A stretch of DNA of 64,000 nucleotides from Nocardioides yefusunii (GCF_004014875.1 NZ_CP034929.1:2294001-2358000), one strand, 5' to 3'. Counted from the stretch's first letter, positions 26,542 through 37,390 are shown. Notes: generated by a model not told the origin, from the sequence alone. Program-made: numbers and translations.

Positions 26542-26916
26542 TCAGAGTCGGTCGAGGAGCCAGGACGGGCTCATCGCCATCGCCCCGATGCCCTGCACGC
26601 GGGCGCGCAGGAAGTTGTCGCCGGTGATCACCGTGACCCGGCACCCCTTCTCGACCGCGGCCCGGGTCTGACGCTCGATCTCGGAGTCGCCGTCCTTGGG
26701 GGCGTGCACGGTGCGCACGTGCTGGATCTTGCCGGCCTTGACTCCGCCCTTGCCCTGACCTTCGAGGACCAGGACGATCTCGTCGTGCGGGGTGTCCCCC
26801 ACGAGGAGCTTCTCGTGCAGGGTCCGGGACGCGGCGGCACGGTCCTTCCACCATCCGGTGGGGCGGGACCCGACGACGTTCGCAGCGTCGACGACCATCA
26901 CGGTTGAGATGCGCAC
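26542..26916 (-). CDS. Small NYN/PIN-like protein, putative nuclease
   Basis: A 124-residue cytoplasmic protein. The opening TVMVVDAANVVGSRP has the Asp/Asn pair of NYN (PIN-like) RNases, and further conserved acidic positions fall in VLVLEGQG, KDGDSEIER and VITGDN, which could complete a metal site. Similar proteins in actinobacteria are usually listed as hypothetical or, wrongly in my view, as NTP pyrophosphohydrolase. GTG at 26916 fits a leaderless promoter. It follows ffh, separated by a terminator, and faces the GtrA gene. Confidence 0.7.
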   Translation of the reverse strand: MRISTVMVVDAANVVGSRPTGWWKDRAAASRTLHEKLLVGDTPHDEIVLVLEGQGKGGVKAGKIQHVRTVHAPKDGDSEIERQTRAAVEKGCRVTVITGDNFLRARVQGIGAMAMSPSWLLDRL

Positions 26917-26928
26917 CCGAGGAGTTTA
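26917..26928 (-). promoter_or_regulatory. Leaderless-type -10 for the NYN gene
   Basis: TAAACT (26928-26923) ends 6 bases before the GTG at 26916; no Shine-Dalgarno. It lies downstream of the ffh terminator, so the gene has its own transcript. Confidence 0.55.
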
Positions 26929-26962
26929 GCGACGCAGGGCGAGCATCCCCTCCCCGACGAGA

Positions 26963-26998
26963 ACGAGGCCCCGACACCGGACGGTGTCGAGGCCTCGT
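26963..26998 (-). terminator. Terminator after ffh
   Basis: ACGAGGCC-C-CGACACCG and CGGTGTCG-A-GGCCTCGT form a 17-base stem with a 2-base loop as drawn; the one mismatch is a G-U pair in minus-strand RNA. Confidence 0.75.
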
Positions 26999-27041
26999 GC
27001 GTCATGACCGGTGCGGCCTGAAGGAATCGGGCCGCGCAGGG

Positions 27042-28604
27042 TCACTTCAGGAACTTGGAGAAGTCCTTCGGCAGGTTGAGCTGCTCGGCAGCCTTCTCGT
27101 AGTCGATGTCGCCACCGGGCAGACCGAACGGGTTCGGCGCGGCGGGAGCCTTGGCGGCGATCTCCTTCTTCTGCGCCGCAGCCTTGGCCGGGTTGCCCGA
27201 GGTGCGCTTGGACTTGCCGCCCTTCTTGGGCTGCTTGCCCTTCTTGCCGCCACCCATGCCGGGCATCGGGGGCATTCCCGGCATACCGGGCATGCCGCCA
27301 CCCTTGGCCATCTGCTGCATCATCTTGCGGGCGGCGAAGAAGCGGTCGACGAGCTGGTTGACGTCGTTGACCTGGGTGCCCGAACCCTTGGCGATGCGGG
27401 CACGACGCGAACCGTCGATGATCTTCGGGTTCTGACGCTCGGCCGGCGTCATCGAGGAGACGATCGCCTGGATGCGGTCCAGCTCGCGCTCGTCGAAGTT
27501 CTCGATCTGGTCGCGGAACTGACCCATGCCCGGGAGCATGCCGAGGATCTTGGACATCGAACCCAGCTTGCGCAGCTGCTTCATCTGGTCCATGAAGTCC
27601 TCGAGGGTGAAGTCACCCTGGCCGGAGAGGAGCTTCTCGGCAGCCTTCGCGGACTGCTCGGCGTCGAACGCCTTCTCGGCCTGCTCGATGAGCGACATCA
27701 CGTCACCCATGTCGAGGATGCGCGAGGCCATACGGTCGGGGTGGAACAGGTCGAAGTCGGTCATCTTCTCGCCGTTGGAGGCGAACATGACCGGCTTGCC
27801 GGTGACCGAGGCGATGGAGAGCGCCGCACCACCGCGGGCGTCACCGTCGAGCTTGGTGAGCACGACCGCGTCGTAGCCGACACCGTCGAGGAAGGCCTGG
27901 GCGGTGTTGACCGCGTCCTGACCGATCATCGCGTCGACGACGAAGAGGACCTCGTCGGGGTTGACGGCGTCGCGGATGTCCTTGGCCTGCTGCATCAGGT
28001 CGGCGTCGATGCCGAGACGACCGGCGGTGTCGACGATCACGACGTCGTGCAGGGAGCGCTTGGCCTCCTCGATCGCGGCACGCGCGACCTCAACCGGGTT
28101 GCCGATGCCGTTGCCCGGCTGCGGCGCGAAGACGGGAACGCCGACGCGCTCACCGTTGACCTTGAGCTGGGTGACGGCGTTGGGGCGCTGGAGGTCGGCG
28201 GCGACCAGGAGCGGGGTCTTCTTCTGCTCCTTGAGCCACAGCGCGAGCTTGGCCGCGAGGGTGGTCTTACCGGCACCCTGGAGACCGGCCAGCATGATGA
28301 CGGTGGGACCGGTCTTGGCGAAGCGGAGACGACGGGTCTCGCCACCGAGGATGGTGACGAGCTCCTCGTTGACGATCTTGACGATCTGCTGGGCGGGGTT
28401 CAGCGCACCGCTGACCTCCTCGCCACGGGCACGCTCCTTGACCGCGCCGACGAACTCCTTGACGACCGGCAGGGCGACGTCGGCCTCGAGCAGCGCGATC
28501 CGGATCTCACGCGCGGTGGCGTCGATGTCGGCCTCGGAGAGCTTGCCCTTCCCCCGGAGGTTCTTGAAGGTGTCTGCAAGGCGATCGGAAAGGGTGGCGA
28601 ACAC
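27042..28604 (-). CDS. ffh: Signal recognition particle GTPase Ffh
   Basis: A 520-residue SRP54 homologue that binds signal sequences on ribosomes and docks with FtsY. N domain at 1-~88, GTPase domain with P-loop GLQGAGKTT, DTAGRLGID and TKLDGDARGG, then the methionine-rich M domain (DFMDQMKQLRKLGSMSKILGMLPGM). The C-terminal ~90 residues are a Met/Gly/Pro repeat followed by a Lys-rich tail, typical of actinobacterial Ffh. GTG at 28604 has GAGGGAA upstream. FtsY is 10 kb away on the same strand. Confidence 0.97.
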   Translation of the reverse strand: MFATLSDRLADTFKNLRGKGKLSEADIDATAREIRIALLEADVALPVVKEFVGAVKERARGEEVSGALNPAQQIVKIVNEELVTILGGETRRLRFAKTGPTVIMLAGLQGAGKTTLAAKLALWLKEQKKTPLLVAADLQRPNAVTQLKVNGERVGVPVFAPQPGNGIGNPVEVARAAIEEAKRSLHDVVIVDTAGRLGIDADLMQQAKDIRDAVNPDEVLFVVDAMIGQDAVNTAQAFLDGVGYDAVVLTKLDGDARGGAALSIASVTGKPVMFASNGEKMTDFDLFHPDRMASRILDMGDVMSLIEQAEKAFDAEQSAKAAEKLLSGQGDFTLEDFMDQMKQLRKLGSMSKILGMLPGMGQFRDQIENFDERELDRIQAIVSSMTPAERQNPKIIDGSRRARIAKGSGTQVNDVNQLVDRFFAARKMMQQMAKGGGMPGMPGMPPMPGMGGGKKGKQPKKGGKSKRTSGNPAKAAAQKKEIAAKAPAAPNPFGLPGGDIDYEKAAEQLNLPKDFSKFLK

Positions 28605-28718
28605 GGTGATTCCCTCGTGGGCTCGGAACGTGGAGGTACGGCAGGTGGTGCGGACGCGGGGTCCGCAGCCTCGACGACGCTCCGGCGCGGGGCCGGGCAC
28701 GGTCATCGAGGGACAAGA

Positions 28719-30989
28719 CTAACCAGTCGGGGACAGAACCGCCCTGACGGCGTGCGCGGCCTCGGCCGCCCGGGTCTCGCTGAGCGCCTTGGCACCCAGT
28801 TCGCAGAGGTAGAAGACGTCGACGGCCTGCGGGCCGACGGTGTCGACGTGGGCGGAGCGGACCGTCATCCCCAGCCCGGCCACTGCGGTGAGCACCTGGT
28901 GCAGCAGGCCGGGACGGTCCCCGGCCCGGACCTCGAGCACAGTGGCGCTGCGCGAGGCCCGGGGACGGACCACGACGACGGGGGCGAGCGCGTCGGCCGG
29001 GACCCGTTCGAGACGGCGGGTGTCGGCCTTGCCGGCCACCACCAGCGCGAAGCGTTCCCTCACCTGCGACGCGTCCAGGCTCTCGGAGTCGACGTCCCAC
29101 TCCGAGACGCCCCACTCGGTGCCGTCGGGCTCGGTCTGGGACCACGCCCTCGCCGCACGGACCGAGATCCGCTCGATGCCCAGCGCTGCGGCGACGTCGG
29201 CGAGCAGGCCGACCCGGTCACGGGCGAGGACGAGGACGCTGGACCCGGCTCCGTCGTCGTGCGGGGTCACCTGCACCACCGCGGCCTGGTTGCCCGAACG
29301 CACCGCGAGCGGCACCTTCACCTGCGGGAGCTGGGGCAGGTCGCTCCTGTCCTCGCACCGTTCCTCGGCTCCGGTCGGGCCGAGCACGGCGGCAGCCCGG
29401 GCCACGAGTCCGCCGACGAGGCGGGCACGCCAGGAGGACCATGCCTTCGCCGAGGCGGCGAGGGAGTCGGCCTCGGTGAGCGCGGCGAGCAGTTCGAGCT
29501 GGACCGGCGTCGTGATCCGGGAGGTGACCTCCTCCAACGTGACCGGGTCGTCGAGGTCGCGTCCGGTGGCGACCGAGGGCAGCAGCAGGTGCCAGCGCAC
29601 GAGGGTCGCGACCACACCGGCGTCGGCCTCGGAGAAGCCCATCCGCAGGGCGACCGAGCGGGCCTTCTCCTCCCCCGCGATGCTGTGATCGAGTCCGGTC
29701 CCCTTGCCGATGTCGTGCAGCAGCGCGGTGACCATGAGCAGGTCGGGGCGTTCGACGCGCCGGATCAGCTTCGAGGCCTCGACGCAGGTCTCGACGACGT
29801 GCCGGTCGACGGTGAAGCGGTGGATCACCGAGGCGTGCGGCAGCAGCCGGATCTCCTCCCACTCGGGCAGGAAGTGTTCCAGTGCGCCAGTCTCCTCCAG
29901 CGTCTCCCAGACGCCGAGCAGTCCCCGGCCCGCGAGGAGCCGGACCATCAGGTCCCGGGCCTCGACCGGCCACGGGGTCGGCAGCGGCGGGCAGTCACGC
30001 AGGAGTTCGGCGGCGGTGGTGGGTTCCAGGGCGAGGTCGCCCTCGGAGGCGACCGCGGCGGCGCGCAGCAGCAGCACCGGGTCGGCGGCAGGGTCGACGG
30101 TGCCGTCCAGGACCACCTGCGGGCCGTGCGCGGCGACGCCACGGACGACGGTGACCGGTGCGGTGACGGTGCCGGGGCGGGGATCGTCGAGGACGGTGGC
30201 GACCCGGCGCCAGGTGAGACGGGTCAGGTGGGCGACGCGTCGTCCGTGGCTGCGGACGTGACGCTGGGCGGCCTCGGCGTCGGGAGTGCCGTCGTCCTTG
30301 AGGAGGTCCAAGGCCTCGGCGAGCGGGGACCACAGCTCGGGCTGGATCCGGTCGACGGCGCGGCCCGAGAGGGTGTGGACGTGGTCGCGGACGTCGAGCA
30401 GGGCGCGCCGGCAGCGTTCGAGATCGGTGGTGGGCACGTCGACCAGCCAGGTCGCGGTCACGGCCTTGAGGACGCAGCCGTCCCGCAGGCCACCCGCGGA
30501 CTCCTTGAGGTCGGGCACCGAGAGGTGGGCGAGCTCGCCGACGCTCTCGTGGCGGCGACGAGACATCGCTCCGACGTCGCGCAGGCGCTCACGGGCGGTG
30601 CGGCGCCAGTCGGCCAGCAGTGCGGTGCGCAGGCGCAGGGACAGGTGGGTGTCGCCGCAGAGGTAGCGCTGGTCGAGCAGGCCCAGGGCGACGCGGTCGT
30701 CGGCACGGGCGGCGTCGAGCATCTGGGTGAACGAGCGGACCGAGTGGTCGACCTTGTACTTCGCGTCCCACAGCGGGTACCAGAGGGTGGAGGCGATCTC
30801 GCCGGGGTCGACGGCGTCGTCGTGGACGAGCACGACGTCGAGGTCGGAGAAGGGGGCCAGCTCACCGCGGCCGTATCCGCCGACGGCGACCAGCACGACC
30901 CCGACGTCGGGGGCGCCGGCCGCGGTGTACGCGGCCTTGCAGGCGGCGTCGGCGGCGGCGGTGCGGTCTGCTCGTTCAGCGGCGGTCAT
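28719..30989 (-). CDS. glnD: PII nucleotidyltransferase/removing enzyme GlnD
   Basis: A 756-residue sensor that modifies PII according to glutamine level. Nucleotidyltransferase motif GGYGRGELAPFSDLD at residues 37-51, HD hydrolase motif LLHDIGKG in the middle, and two ACT domains at the C-terminus (SSVLVLARDRVGLL and ATVLEVRAGDRPGLL). It is shorter than the ~890-residue E. coli enzyme. In Corynebacterium and Streptomyces GlnD adenylylates rather than uridylylates PII, so adenylylation is likely here. ATG at 30989 has CAGGAG. It is 149 bases after glnB, with a strong hairpin in between. Confidence 0.95.
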   Translation of the reverse strand: MTAAERADRTAAADAACKAAYTAAGAPDVGVVLVAVGGYGRGELAPFSDLDVVLVHDDAVDPGEIASTLWYPLWDAKYKVDHSVRSFTQMLDAARADDRVALGLLDQRYLCGDTHLSLRLRTALLADWRRTARERLRDVGAMSRRRHESVGELAHLSVPDLKESAGGLRDGCVLKAVTATWLVDVPTTDLERCRRALLDVRDHVHTLSGRAVDRIQPELWSPLAEALDLLKDDGTPDAEAAQRHVRSHGRRVAHLTRLTWRRVATVLDDPRPGTVTAPVTVVRGVAAHGPQVVLDGTVDPAADPVLLLRAAAVASEGDLALEPTTAAELLRDCPPLPTPWPVEARDLMVRLLAGRGLLGVWETLEETGALEHFLPEWEEIRLLPHASVIHRFTVDRHVVETCVEASKLIRRVERPDLLMVTALLHDIGKGTGLDHSIAGEEKARSVALRMGFSEADAGVVATLVRWHLLLPSVATGRDLDDPVTLEEVTSRITTPVQLELLAALTEADSLAASAKAWSSWRARLVGGLVARAAAVLGPTGAEERCEDRSDLPQLPQVKVPLAVRSGNQAAVVQVTPHDDGAGSSVLVLARDRVGLLADVAAALGIERISVRAARAWSQTEPDGTEWGVSEWDVDSESLDASQVRERFALVVAGKADTRRLERVPADALAPVVVVRPRASRSATVLEVRAGDRPGLLHQVLTAVAGLGMTVRSAHVDTVGPQAVDVFYLCELGAKALSETRAAEAAHAVRAVLSPTG

Positions 30990-31060
30990 CTTCGGCTCCT
31001 GCCAGGACGGGTGGGGGCGTGCGGGAGGGCGGGGCGGGCGGAGCGCCCCGAGAACGACCG

Positions 31061-31094
31061 AGGCCCACCCCGTGCCGGGGCACGAGGTGGGCCT
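31061..31094 (-). terminator. Hairpin between glnB and glnD
   Basis: AGGCCCACC pairs with GGTGGGCCT; inside it CGTGCC pairs with GGCACG. The nearly continuous 15-base stem follows glnB by 45 bases and may attenuate glnD expression relative to amtB-glnB. Confidence 0.75.
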
Positions 31095-31138
31095 GCGATC
31101 ACACCATGGAGGTGACGTCAGGTCGTCGGTCCTGGGAC

Positions 31139-32784
<1,646 letters not shown>

Positions 32785-32902
32785 GGATCCTCCATGTCGT
32801 GATCAGCAGATGCTGCGGTGTGTGATGCAGCAAGAATCCGACGCCGAGATTTCCGTCCCCCACGAACCGTGTTGCGTGGGTGAAACGTCTAGGACCTTCT
32901 CG

Positions 32903-32919
32903 GTTACGGGAATGTGAAC
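32903..32919. promoter_or_regulatory. Candidate GlnR-type site upstream of amtB
   Basis: GTTAC-N6-GTGAA on the plus strand (GTAAC and TTCAC on the minus) resembles the actinobacterial GlnR pattern GTnAC-N6-GnAAC with one or two mismatches. A separate GAAAC lies 16 bases away at 32882-32886. Position, 119-135 bases before amtB, is suitable. Regulator gene not in the window. Confidence 0.35.
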
Positions 32920-32993
32920 GGGCTCTCACCGTGTGCGTGTCTGGTGACCCGGGCCACACATGTGGCGTCGCGGGACCCTCAGCCGGGCCGGGC

Positions 32994-33005
32994 TAGGGTC
33001 GCGCC
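32994..33005 (+). promoter_or_regulatory. Leaderless-type -10 for the 304-residue glycosyltransferase
   Basis: TAGGGT (32994-32999) ends 6 bases before the ATG at 33006; no Shine-Dalgarno. Confidence 0.55.
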
Positions 33006-33920
33006 ATGAGGATCATGGCGACGCTGATGGTGCGCGACGAGGTCGACATCGTGGCCGCGATGGTGGAACACACCCTCGCCCAGGGGATCGACCTGCTGCT
33101 CGTCACCGACAACGGCTCGGTCGACGGCACCCGCGAGGTCCTCGAGGCCTACGCGGCGACCGGCAGGGTCGAGCTGTTCCACGACCCGCTGCACGAGCAC
33201 CAGCAGGGGCAGCGCGTCACCGAGATGGCCCGGCGGGCCCGCACCGTGCACCGGGCGGACTGGGTGGTCAACCTCGACGGCGACGAGTTCGTCGTCGCCG
33301 TCGACCGCTCCCTCACCGTGCGCGAGGCCCTGGAACGCACCCCGTTCGGGCTCAACGCGTTCACCGTCGACGTGGTCAACATGGTGGGCCCCACCGCCGG
33401 CCAGGTGCCCGGCCACACCGCGTTCGACCAGCTCGTGTGGCGCGACCGACGTCCGGTCGAGGAGTTGGAACGCCGCGACCTGCACGCCCACCCCACGCCC
33501 AACGCCGTGCACCGTGGCGAGAGCGACGTGGTCGTGCGACCCGGCAACCACTTCACCACCGTCGTCTCCAACGGCCAGCCCGACGACGCCGTCCGGCTCG
33601 AGGTGCTGCACGTCCCGTGGCGCTCCTGGGAACAGTTCGAGTCGAAGGTGGTCAACACCGGCAGCGCCTACAGCGCCTCCGCCACCCTCAACCCCTCCCC
33701 CAACCACCACGGCATGCGGGACTACCGACTCTGGCAGGAAGGACGCCTGCGTCCCACCTACGAGAACCGGCTGCCTGACGCCGAGCAGTTGGCCCTCGGC
33801 GAGCCACAGGGGTGGTTCGTGCGCGAGACCCGCCTGGTGGACGAGCTCACCGCACTGCGCGCCACAGCACTGCTGCCGGACCTGTTCGACGCGACGCTGC
33901 CGGTCTCGATGAAGGTCTGA
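33006..33920 (+). CDS. Glycosyltransferase-2-like protein (Glyco_tranf_2_4 type)
   Basis: A 304-residue soluble protein. The start IMATLMVRDEVDIVAAMVEHTLAQGID and LLVTDNGSVDGTREVLE are the nucleotide-sugar fold of the short GT2-related family often listed as DUF/Glyco_tranf_2_4, and WVVNLDGDEFVV supplies the DxD-like metal site. Substrate cannot be predicted; relatives sit in surface polysaccharide loci. It is convergent with the large glycosyltransferase, with only 30 bases between stops and no terminator seen. Confidence 0.8.
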   Translation: MRIMATLMVRDEVDIVAAMVEHTLAQGIDLLLVTDNGSVDGTREVLEAYAATGRVELFHDPLHEHQQGQRVTEMARRARTVHRADWVVNLDGDEFVVAVDRSLTVREALERTPFGLNAFTVDVVNMVGPTAGQVPGHTAFDQLVWRDRRPVEELERRDLHAHPTPNAVHRGESDVVVRPGNHFTTVVSNGQPDDAVRLEVLHVPWRSWEQFESKVVNTGSAYSASATLNPSPNHHGMRDYRLWQEGRLRPTYENRLPDAEQLALGEPQGWFVRETRLVDELTALRATALLPDLFDATLPVSMKV

Positions 33921-33950
33921 GGGTCACCCCACCCCCCACTGCTCCGCCGT

Positions 33951-36900
33951 TCAGCGCTGGAAGCGGTCGAAACCCCGGGCCCGGTGAGCCGCGACCGCGA
34001 CCTCCACCAGACGGGTCGCGCGCGCCGCGAACGAGTGCTCGGCGTGGATCCGTCGAGCCACCTCACGCCGTTCTGCGTCGTCGCCGAAGACGGTGTCGGG
34101 ATCGCTCATCGTGGTCAGCCGCACCAGGTCCTCCGGCGTGCGCGCCACCTGGACCGAGCGACCGAAGACGTCACCGAGACCGGTGACGTCGTCGGTGATC
34201 ACGCGAGCACCGGCGGCCGCAGCGTCGAAGAGGCGGTTGGAGAGGAAGCCCCACTGGCGCATGTCCTCCCAGTGGTCGTTGAGGACCACCCCGGCCGAAC
34301 GGTAGGCGGCACCGACGGAGCGGTTGTCGAGGTACTCCGCCTTCACGAACCGCGGCGGCACCATGCCGCGCCACTCGGTGCCGTAGATCGAGAGCATCAC
34401 GTTGTGCTCCACCGCCTGCATCACCAGTGGGCGGGCCTGCTTGCGCGAGGAACCCACGAAGAGCACCGGGTGCCCGGTGTCGGGAACGGCCAGGTCGGGG
34501 TGGAAACGACGATGGTCGGTGGCCTGCAGCATGCCCTCGACCGGGAGGCCCCAGCGTCGGGACTGTTCCTCTGCCCAGTGCATCGAGGCACCGAAGACGT
34601 GGTCGTAGAGCCGGGCCTCGGGACCACCGACGTCGTCGGGGTGCGAGATCACCCAGGCCAGGTTCACCTGGTCGGGGGCAGGGTTGTACGCGCCGACACC
34701 CCGCAGCACCAGCGCGACGTCGTCGAGGTGGGCGGTACGACGGTCCCAGGCCTGACGGCGGTCGATGACGACCTCCTGTCCGGCGTCGCGCAGGGCTTCG
34801 GCCAAGGAGTCGGCGAAGTGAGTGTCGCCCCAGCGCTCACCCACCGATCCGCCCGGGGCGGGGTTCTTGATCGCCCACCGCAGGCGCGGTGCGGACTCGT
34901 GGATGTCGAGGCGGGTGCTGCCTCGCGTCGGCTCCGGACGGGCGCGACGCAGTTCGGGGCGCGGGACCGCGAGGATCCGTTCCTTGCCCTGCTTGACGTC
35001 GGCACGGTGACCGGTGACCTCGAACCCGATGGCTGCCCAGAGGTCGACGTCGTCGGCGGGGAGACGTCCGTGCCAGCGGTCGAGGAAGACCCTGCGGTTG
35101 GTCTGGTAGCGCTTGAAGCGTCCCGGGGAGACCGACTCGTGGTGCCACACCACGGAGTCGGGACGGACCACGAACGCCGGGCCGGTGACGCCGCGCGCCG
35201 CACCGAGCTCGGCGGCACGCAGGCAGAGGTCGACGTCCTCCATGCCGTTGCTGAACACAGGGTCGAAACCTCCCAGCGCGACGACGTCGTCGGTCCGCAT
35301 CGCCAGGCACGCGGCGGTGCCGGCGTGGAAGCGCAACGCCTCCACGCCCGGGGCGCCGTCACGGCCCAGGACGTCCTCGACCGGGTGCCACTGCGCGAAA
35401 CCGTGCGGGAGACCACCGGTGGCCGGGAACGCGATGCCGGCGCACTGCACCGAACCGTCGGGGTAGAGCAGCAGCGACTGCGCGCCCAGGACGGTCTCGT
35501 CGGCGAGGGCGTCGACGAGCGGGGCCAGCCAGTCGTCGGTGACGACGGTGTCGTTGTTGAGGAAGACCGTCACCGCGCCACGCAGCAGCGGCAGCGCGAC
35601 GTCGTTGCCCAGTGCGAAGCCGAGGTTGCCGTCGTTGTGGACCACCTGGACGCGGGCGTCATCGGTGTCCCAGCGCAGCGCGAACGCATCGAGGACGGCG
35701 GCCTGCTCGGGACGGCACCCGTTGTCGACGACCACCACCTGCACCCGCGCTCCGGCGGCCGCGGTGGTCTCCATGACGGCGGTGACGGCACGCAGCGTCA
35801 TGTGGGTGTCGAGGTAGGTGGGCACGATCACCGAGACCAGGTCGGCCTCACGCTCGCGGCCCTGCTCGGAGGTGAGATCGAGGAGACGGTCACGCAGAAC
35901 GACATCGTCCCAGCCGCGCACGGCGCCGTGGTCGAAGCGCGGACGCAACGGCACGGGCACCCGGCGCGACGCCTCTCGCACGCCCTCGTCGCGCCGTACA
36001 CCGACGTACGGGACCACATCGATGCCGGCCGGCGCGGCCAGCGCGCGGTTCATCGCGAACTCGTGGCTCGAGGGCAGGTCGGTGCGCAGTGCCGGTAGGG
36101 CTCGTTCGTCCCAGGCCCGACGGGACATCAGCACCCGACCTCGCGGGAGCCGGACCGTCAGGGTGGGGTCGCCGGCACCGAGGCCGGTGCGCAGACGGCG
36201 GGTACGGCCAGCGGCGGTGGTGACCTCCATGACGTCGGCGACGACGTCGAGGTCGCGACGCGTCGCGTGGTCGAGCAGACGGGCGAGACGTTCGGGGGCC
36301 CAGACGTCAGAGGTGTCGAGGAACGTGATCCACTCCCCCGCACCGCCGGAAACGACCGCTGCGTCGAGCGCCGGACGGTGTCCGGACGGCACCTCGACGG
36401 TGGTCCAGGATCCAGCCGGCAGCAGCTCTGCCAGGACCGGCGTGACGTCGAAGCCCCAGTCACGGGAGCCGACCAGGACGTGCCAGTCGGTGTGTGTCTG
36501 GGCGACCAACGAGGTGAGGGCGCTGCGCAGCAGTTCCTCCTCGGCGCCCGGCGCGAGGACGACGTCGACCGGCCCGGTCGACGACTCGGGTGCAGGCGCC
36601 GCGGCGGCGCGTTCGCTGGCGCGTTCGATGGTGCGCAGCGTCACGACCGGCCCGGTGGCGCGGGCCACGCGGTCACGGTGCTCGGTGGCGCGGGCCAGCA
36701 GGAAGTCGCGCATCGAACCGGCCTCGGTGGGCCACCAGGCGGCGATCGCCGGGGCGGTGCCCGCAGCAGATGCTGCTGCGTGTCCTTCCAGGTAGTGCCC
36801 GAGGGGACCGCGGGGGTGCTCGGAGACGTCAGGGTTGCTGCGGCGGTACTCACGCAGGTGGAAGAGCGGGTGGAAGGCGGCGCGGAAGCGCTTGCGGCGT

Positions 36901-37259
36901 GCGAAGACGAGGAAGGGGTCCTTGCCGGCGAGGTCGCCGGCGAAGTGGTCAGCGAACCAGACCGGGTCGAAGAGGGGCTGCGGTGAGACCCGCTTCTCCA
37001 GCGGGGCACGGAGATAGTGGTCGACGAGTGCCTGTCGATCACCCTTCGCGCCGGTGACGAGGCGGTACCAGTCGTCGTCGAAGAACGGGTGGGCGTCGAG
37101 GAACTTCGCGTCGCGTGAGCGGGCCGGGGGCTCACCGCTCGTGGCGGGCTGGGTCGGCGCGGTGTCCGCGGTGAGGCGTCCCAGCCGTCGCTTCACTCCG
37201 GCTGCCTTGGCCCGCATCCAGCTCCCCCGCTGGTCGTGCCCCGCTGCGTTGCTGCTCAC
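33951..37259 (-). CDS. Large multidomain glycosyltransferase (two GT2 domains plus GT-B-like domain)
   Basis: A 1102-residue cytoplasmic or peripheral protein. Residues ~55-180 carry the FDPVWF / YRRSNPDV / HYLEG motifs found at the start of several polysaccharide glycosyltransferases. A degenerate GT2 domain (from ~230) is followed by a canonical GT2 domain (from ~474: SVIVPTYLDTH, LNNDTVVTD near 566, NGMEDVDLCLR). From ~790 a GT-B-like domain reminiscent of CgeB proteins reads WAIKNPAPGG, LVLRGVGAYNP, LFVGSSRKQARP and NRLFDAAAAGARVITDD. It probably extends rhamnan, galactan or teichoic-type surface polymers. GTG at 37259 is a best guess without a clear Shine-Dalgarno; 37292 is possible. Confidence 0.78.
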   Translation of the reverse strand: MSSNAAGHDQRGSWMRAKAAGVKRRLGRLTADTAPTQPATSGEPPARSRDAKFLDAHPFFDDDWYRLVTGAKGDRQALVDHYLRAPLEKRVSPQPLFDPVWFADHFAGDLAGKDPFLVFARRKRFRAAFHPLFHLREYRRSNPDVSEHPRGPLGHYLEGHAAASAAGTAPAIAAWWPTEAGSMRDFLLARATEHRDRVARATGPVVTLRTIERASERAAAAPAPESSTGPVDVVLAPGAEEELLRSALTSLVAQTHTDWHVLVGSRDWGFDVTPVLAELLPAGSWTTVEVPSGHRPALDAAVVSGGAGEWITFLDTSDVWAPERLARLLDHATRRDLDVVADVMEVTTAAGRTRRLRTGLGAGDPTLTVRLPRGRVLMSRRAWDERALPALRTDLPSSHEFAMNRALAAPAGIDVVPYVGVRRDEGVREASRRVPVPLRPRFDHGAVRGWDDVVLRDRLLDLTSEQGREREADLVSVIVPTYLDTHMTLRAVTAVMETTAAAGARVQVVVVDNGCRPEQAAVLDAFALRWDTDDARVQVVHNDGNLGFALGNDVALPLLRGAVTVFLNNDTVVTDDWLAPLVDALADETVLGAQSLLLYPDGSVQCAGIAFPATGGLPHGFAQWHPVEDVLGRDGAPGVEALRFHAGTAACLAMRTDDVVALGGFDPVFSNGMEDVDLCLRAAELGAARGVTGPAFVVRPDSVVWHHESVSPGRFKRYQTNRRVFLDRWHGRLPADDVDLWAAIGFEVTGHRADVKQGKERILAVPRPELRRARPEPTRGSTRLDIHESAPRLRWAIKNPAPGGSVGERWGDTHFADSLAEALRDAGQEVVIDRRQAWDRRTAHLDDVALVLRGVGAYNPAPDQVNLAWVISHPDDVGGPEARLYDHVFGASMHWAEEQSRRWGLPVEGMLQATDHRRFHPDLAVPDTGHPVLFVGSSRKQARPLVMQAVEHNVMLSIYGTEWRGMVPPRFVKAEYLDNRSVGAAYRSAGVVLNDHWEDMRQWGFLSNRLFDAAAAGARVITDDVTGLGDVFGRSVQVARTPEDLVRLTTMSDPDTVFGDDAERREVARRIHAEHSFAARATRLVEVAVAAHRARGFDRFQR

Positions 37260-37337
37260 GTGCCCACCGTCCTGCTCGTCCCCGCGGCGCACCCCGGGGT
37301 GTCGTCCCTCGTCGCACCGATGTCTACACCGGATGCA

Positions 37338-37369
37338 GGTCGGCCCGCCCCGTCCGGGACGGGCCGACC
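37338..37369 (-). terminator. Terminator after ftsY
   Basis: GGTCGGCCCG pairs with CGGGCCGACC around a 12-base loop that itself can pair (CCCG/CGGG), 22 bases past the ftsY stop. Confidence 0.7.
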
Positions 37370-37390
37370 GTGCGTGTCGTGGTCTGGGTC

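Noticed and set aside
26904..31115. A 1403-codon open frame on the plus strand opposite ffh and glnD
   Set aside because: It is antisense to two well-conserved genes; its composition is that of a high-GC shadow frame and no family motif is visible.
33984..36098. A 704-codon plus-strand frame opposite the large glycosyltransferase
   Set aside because: The minus strand has clear GT2 and GT-B motifs; the plus frame has none.
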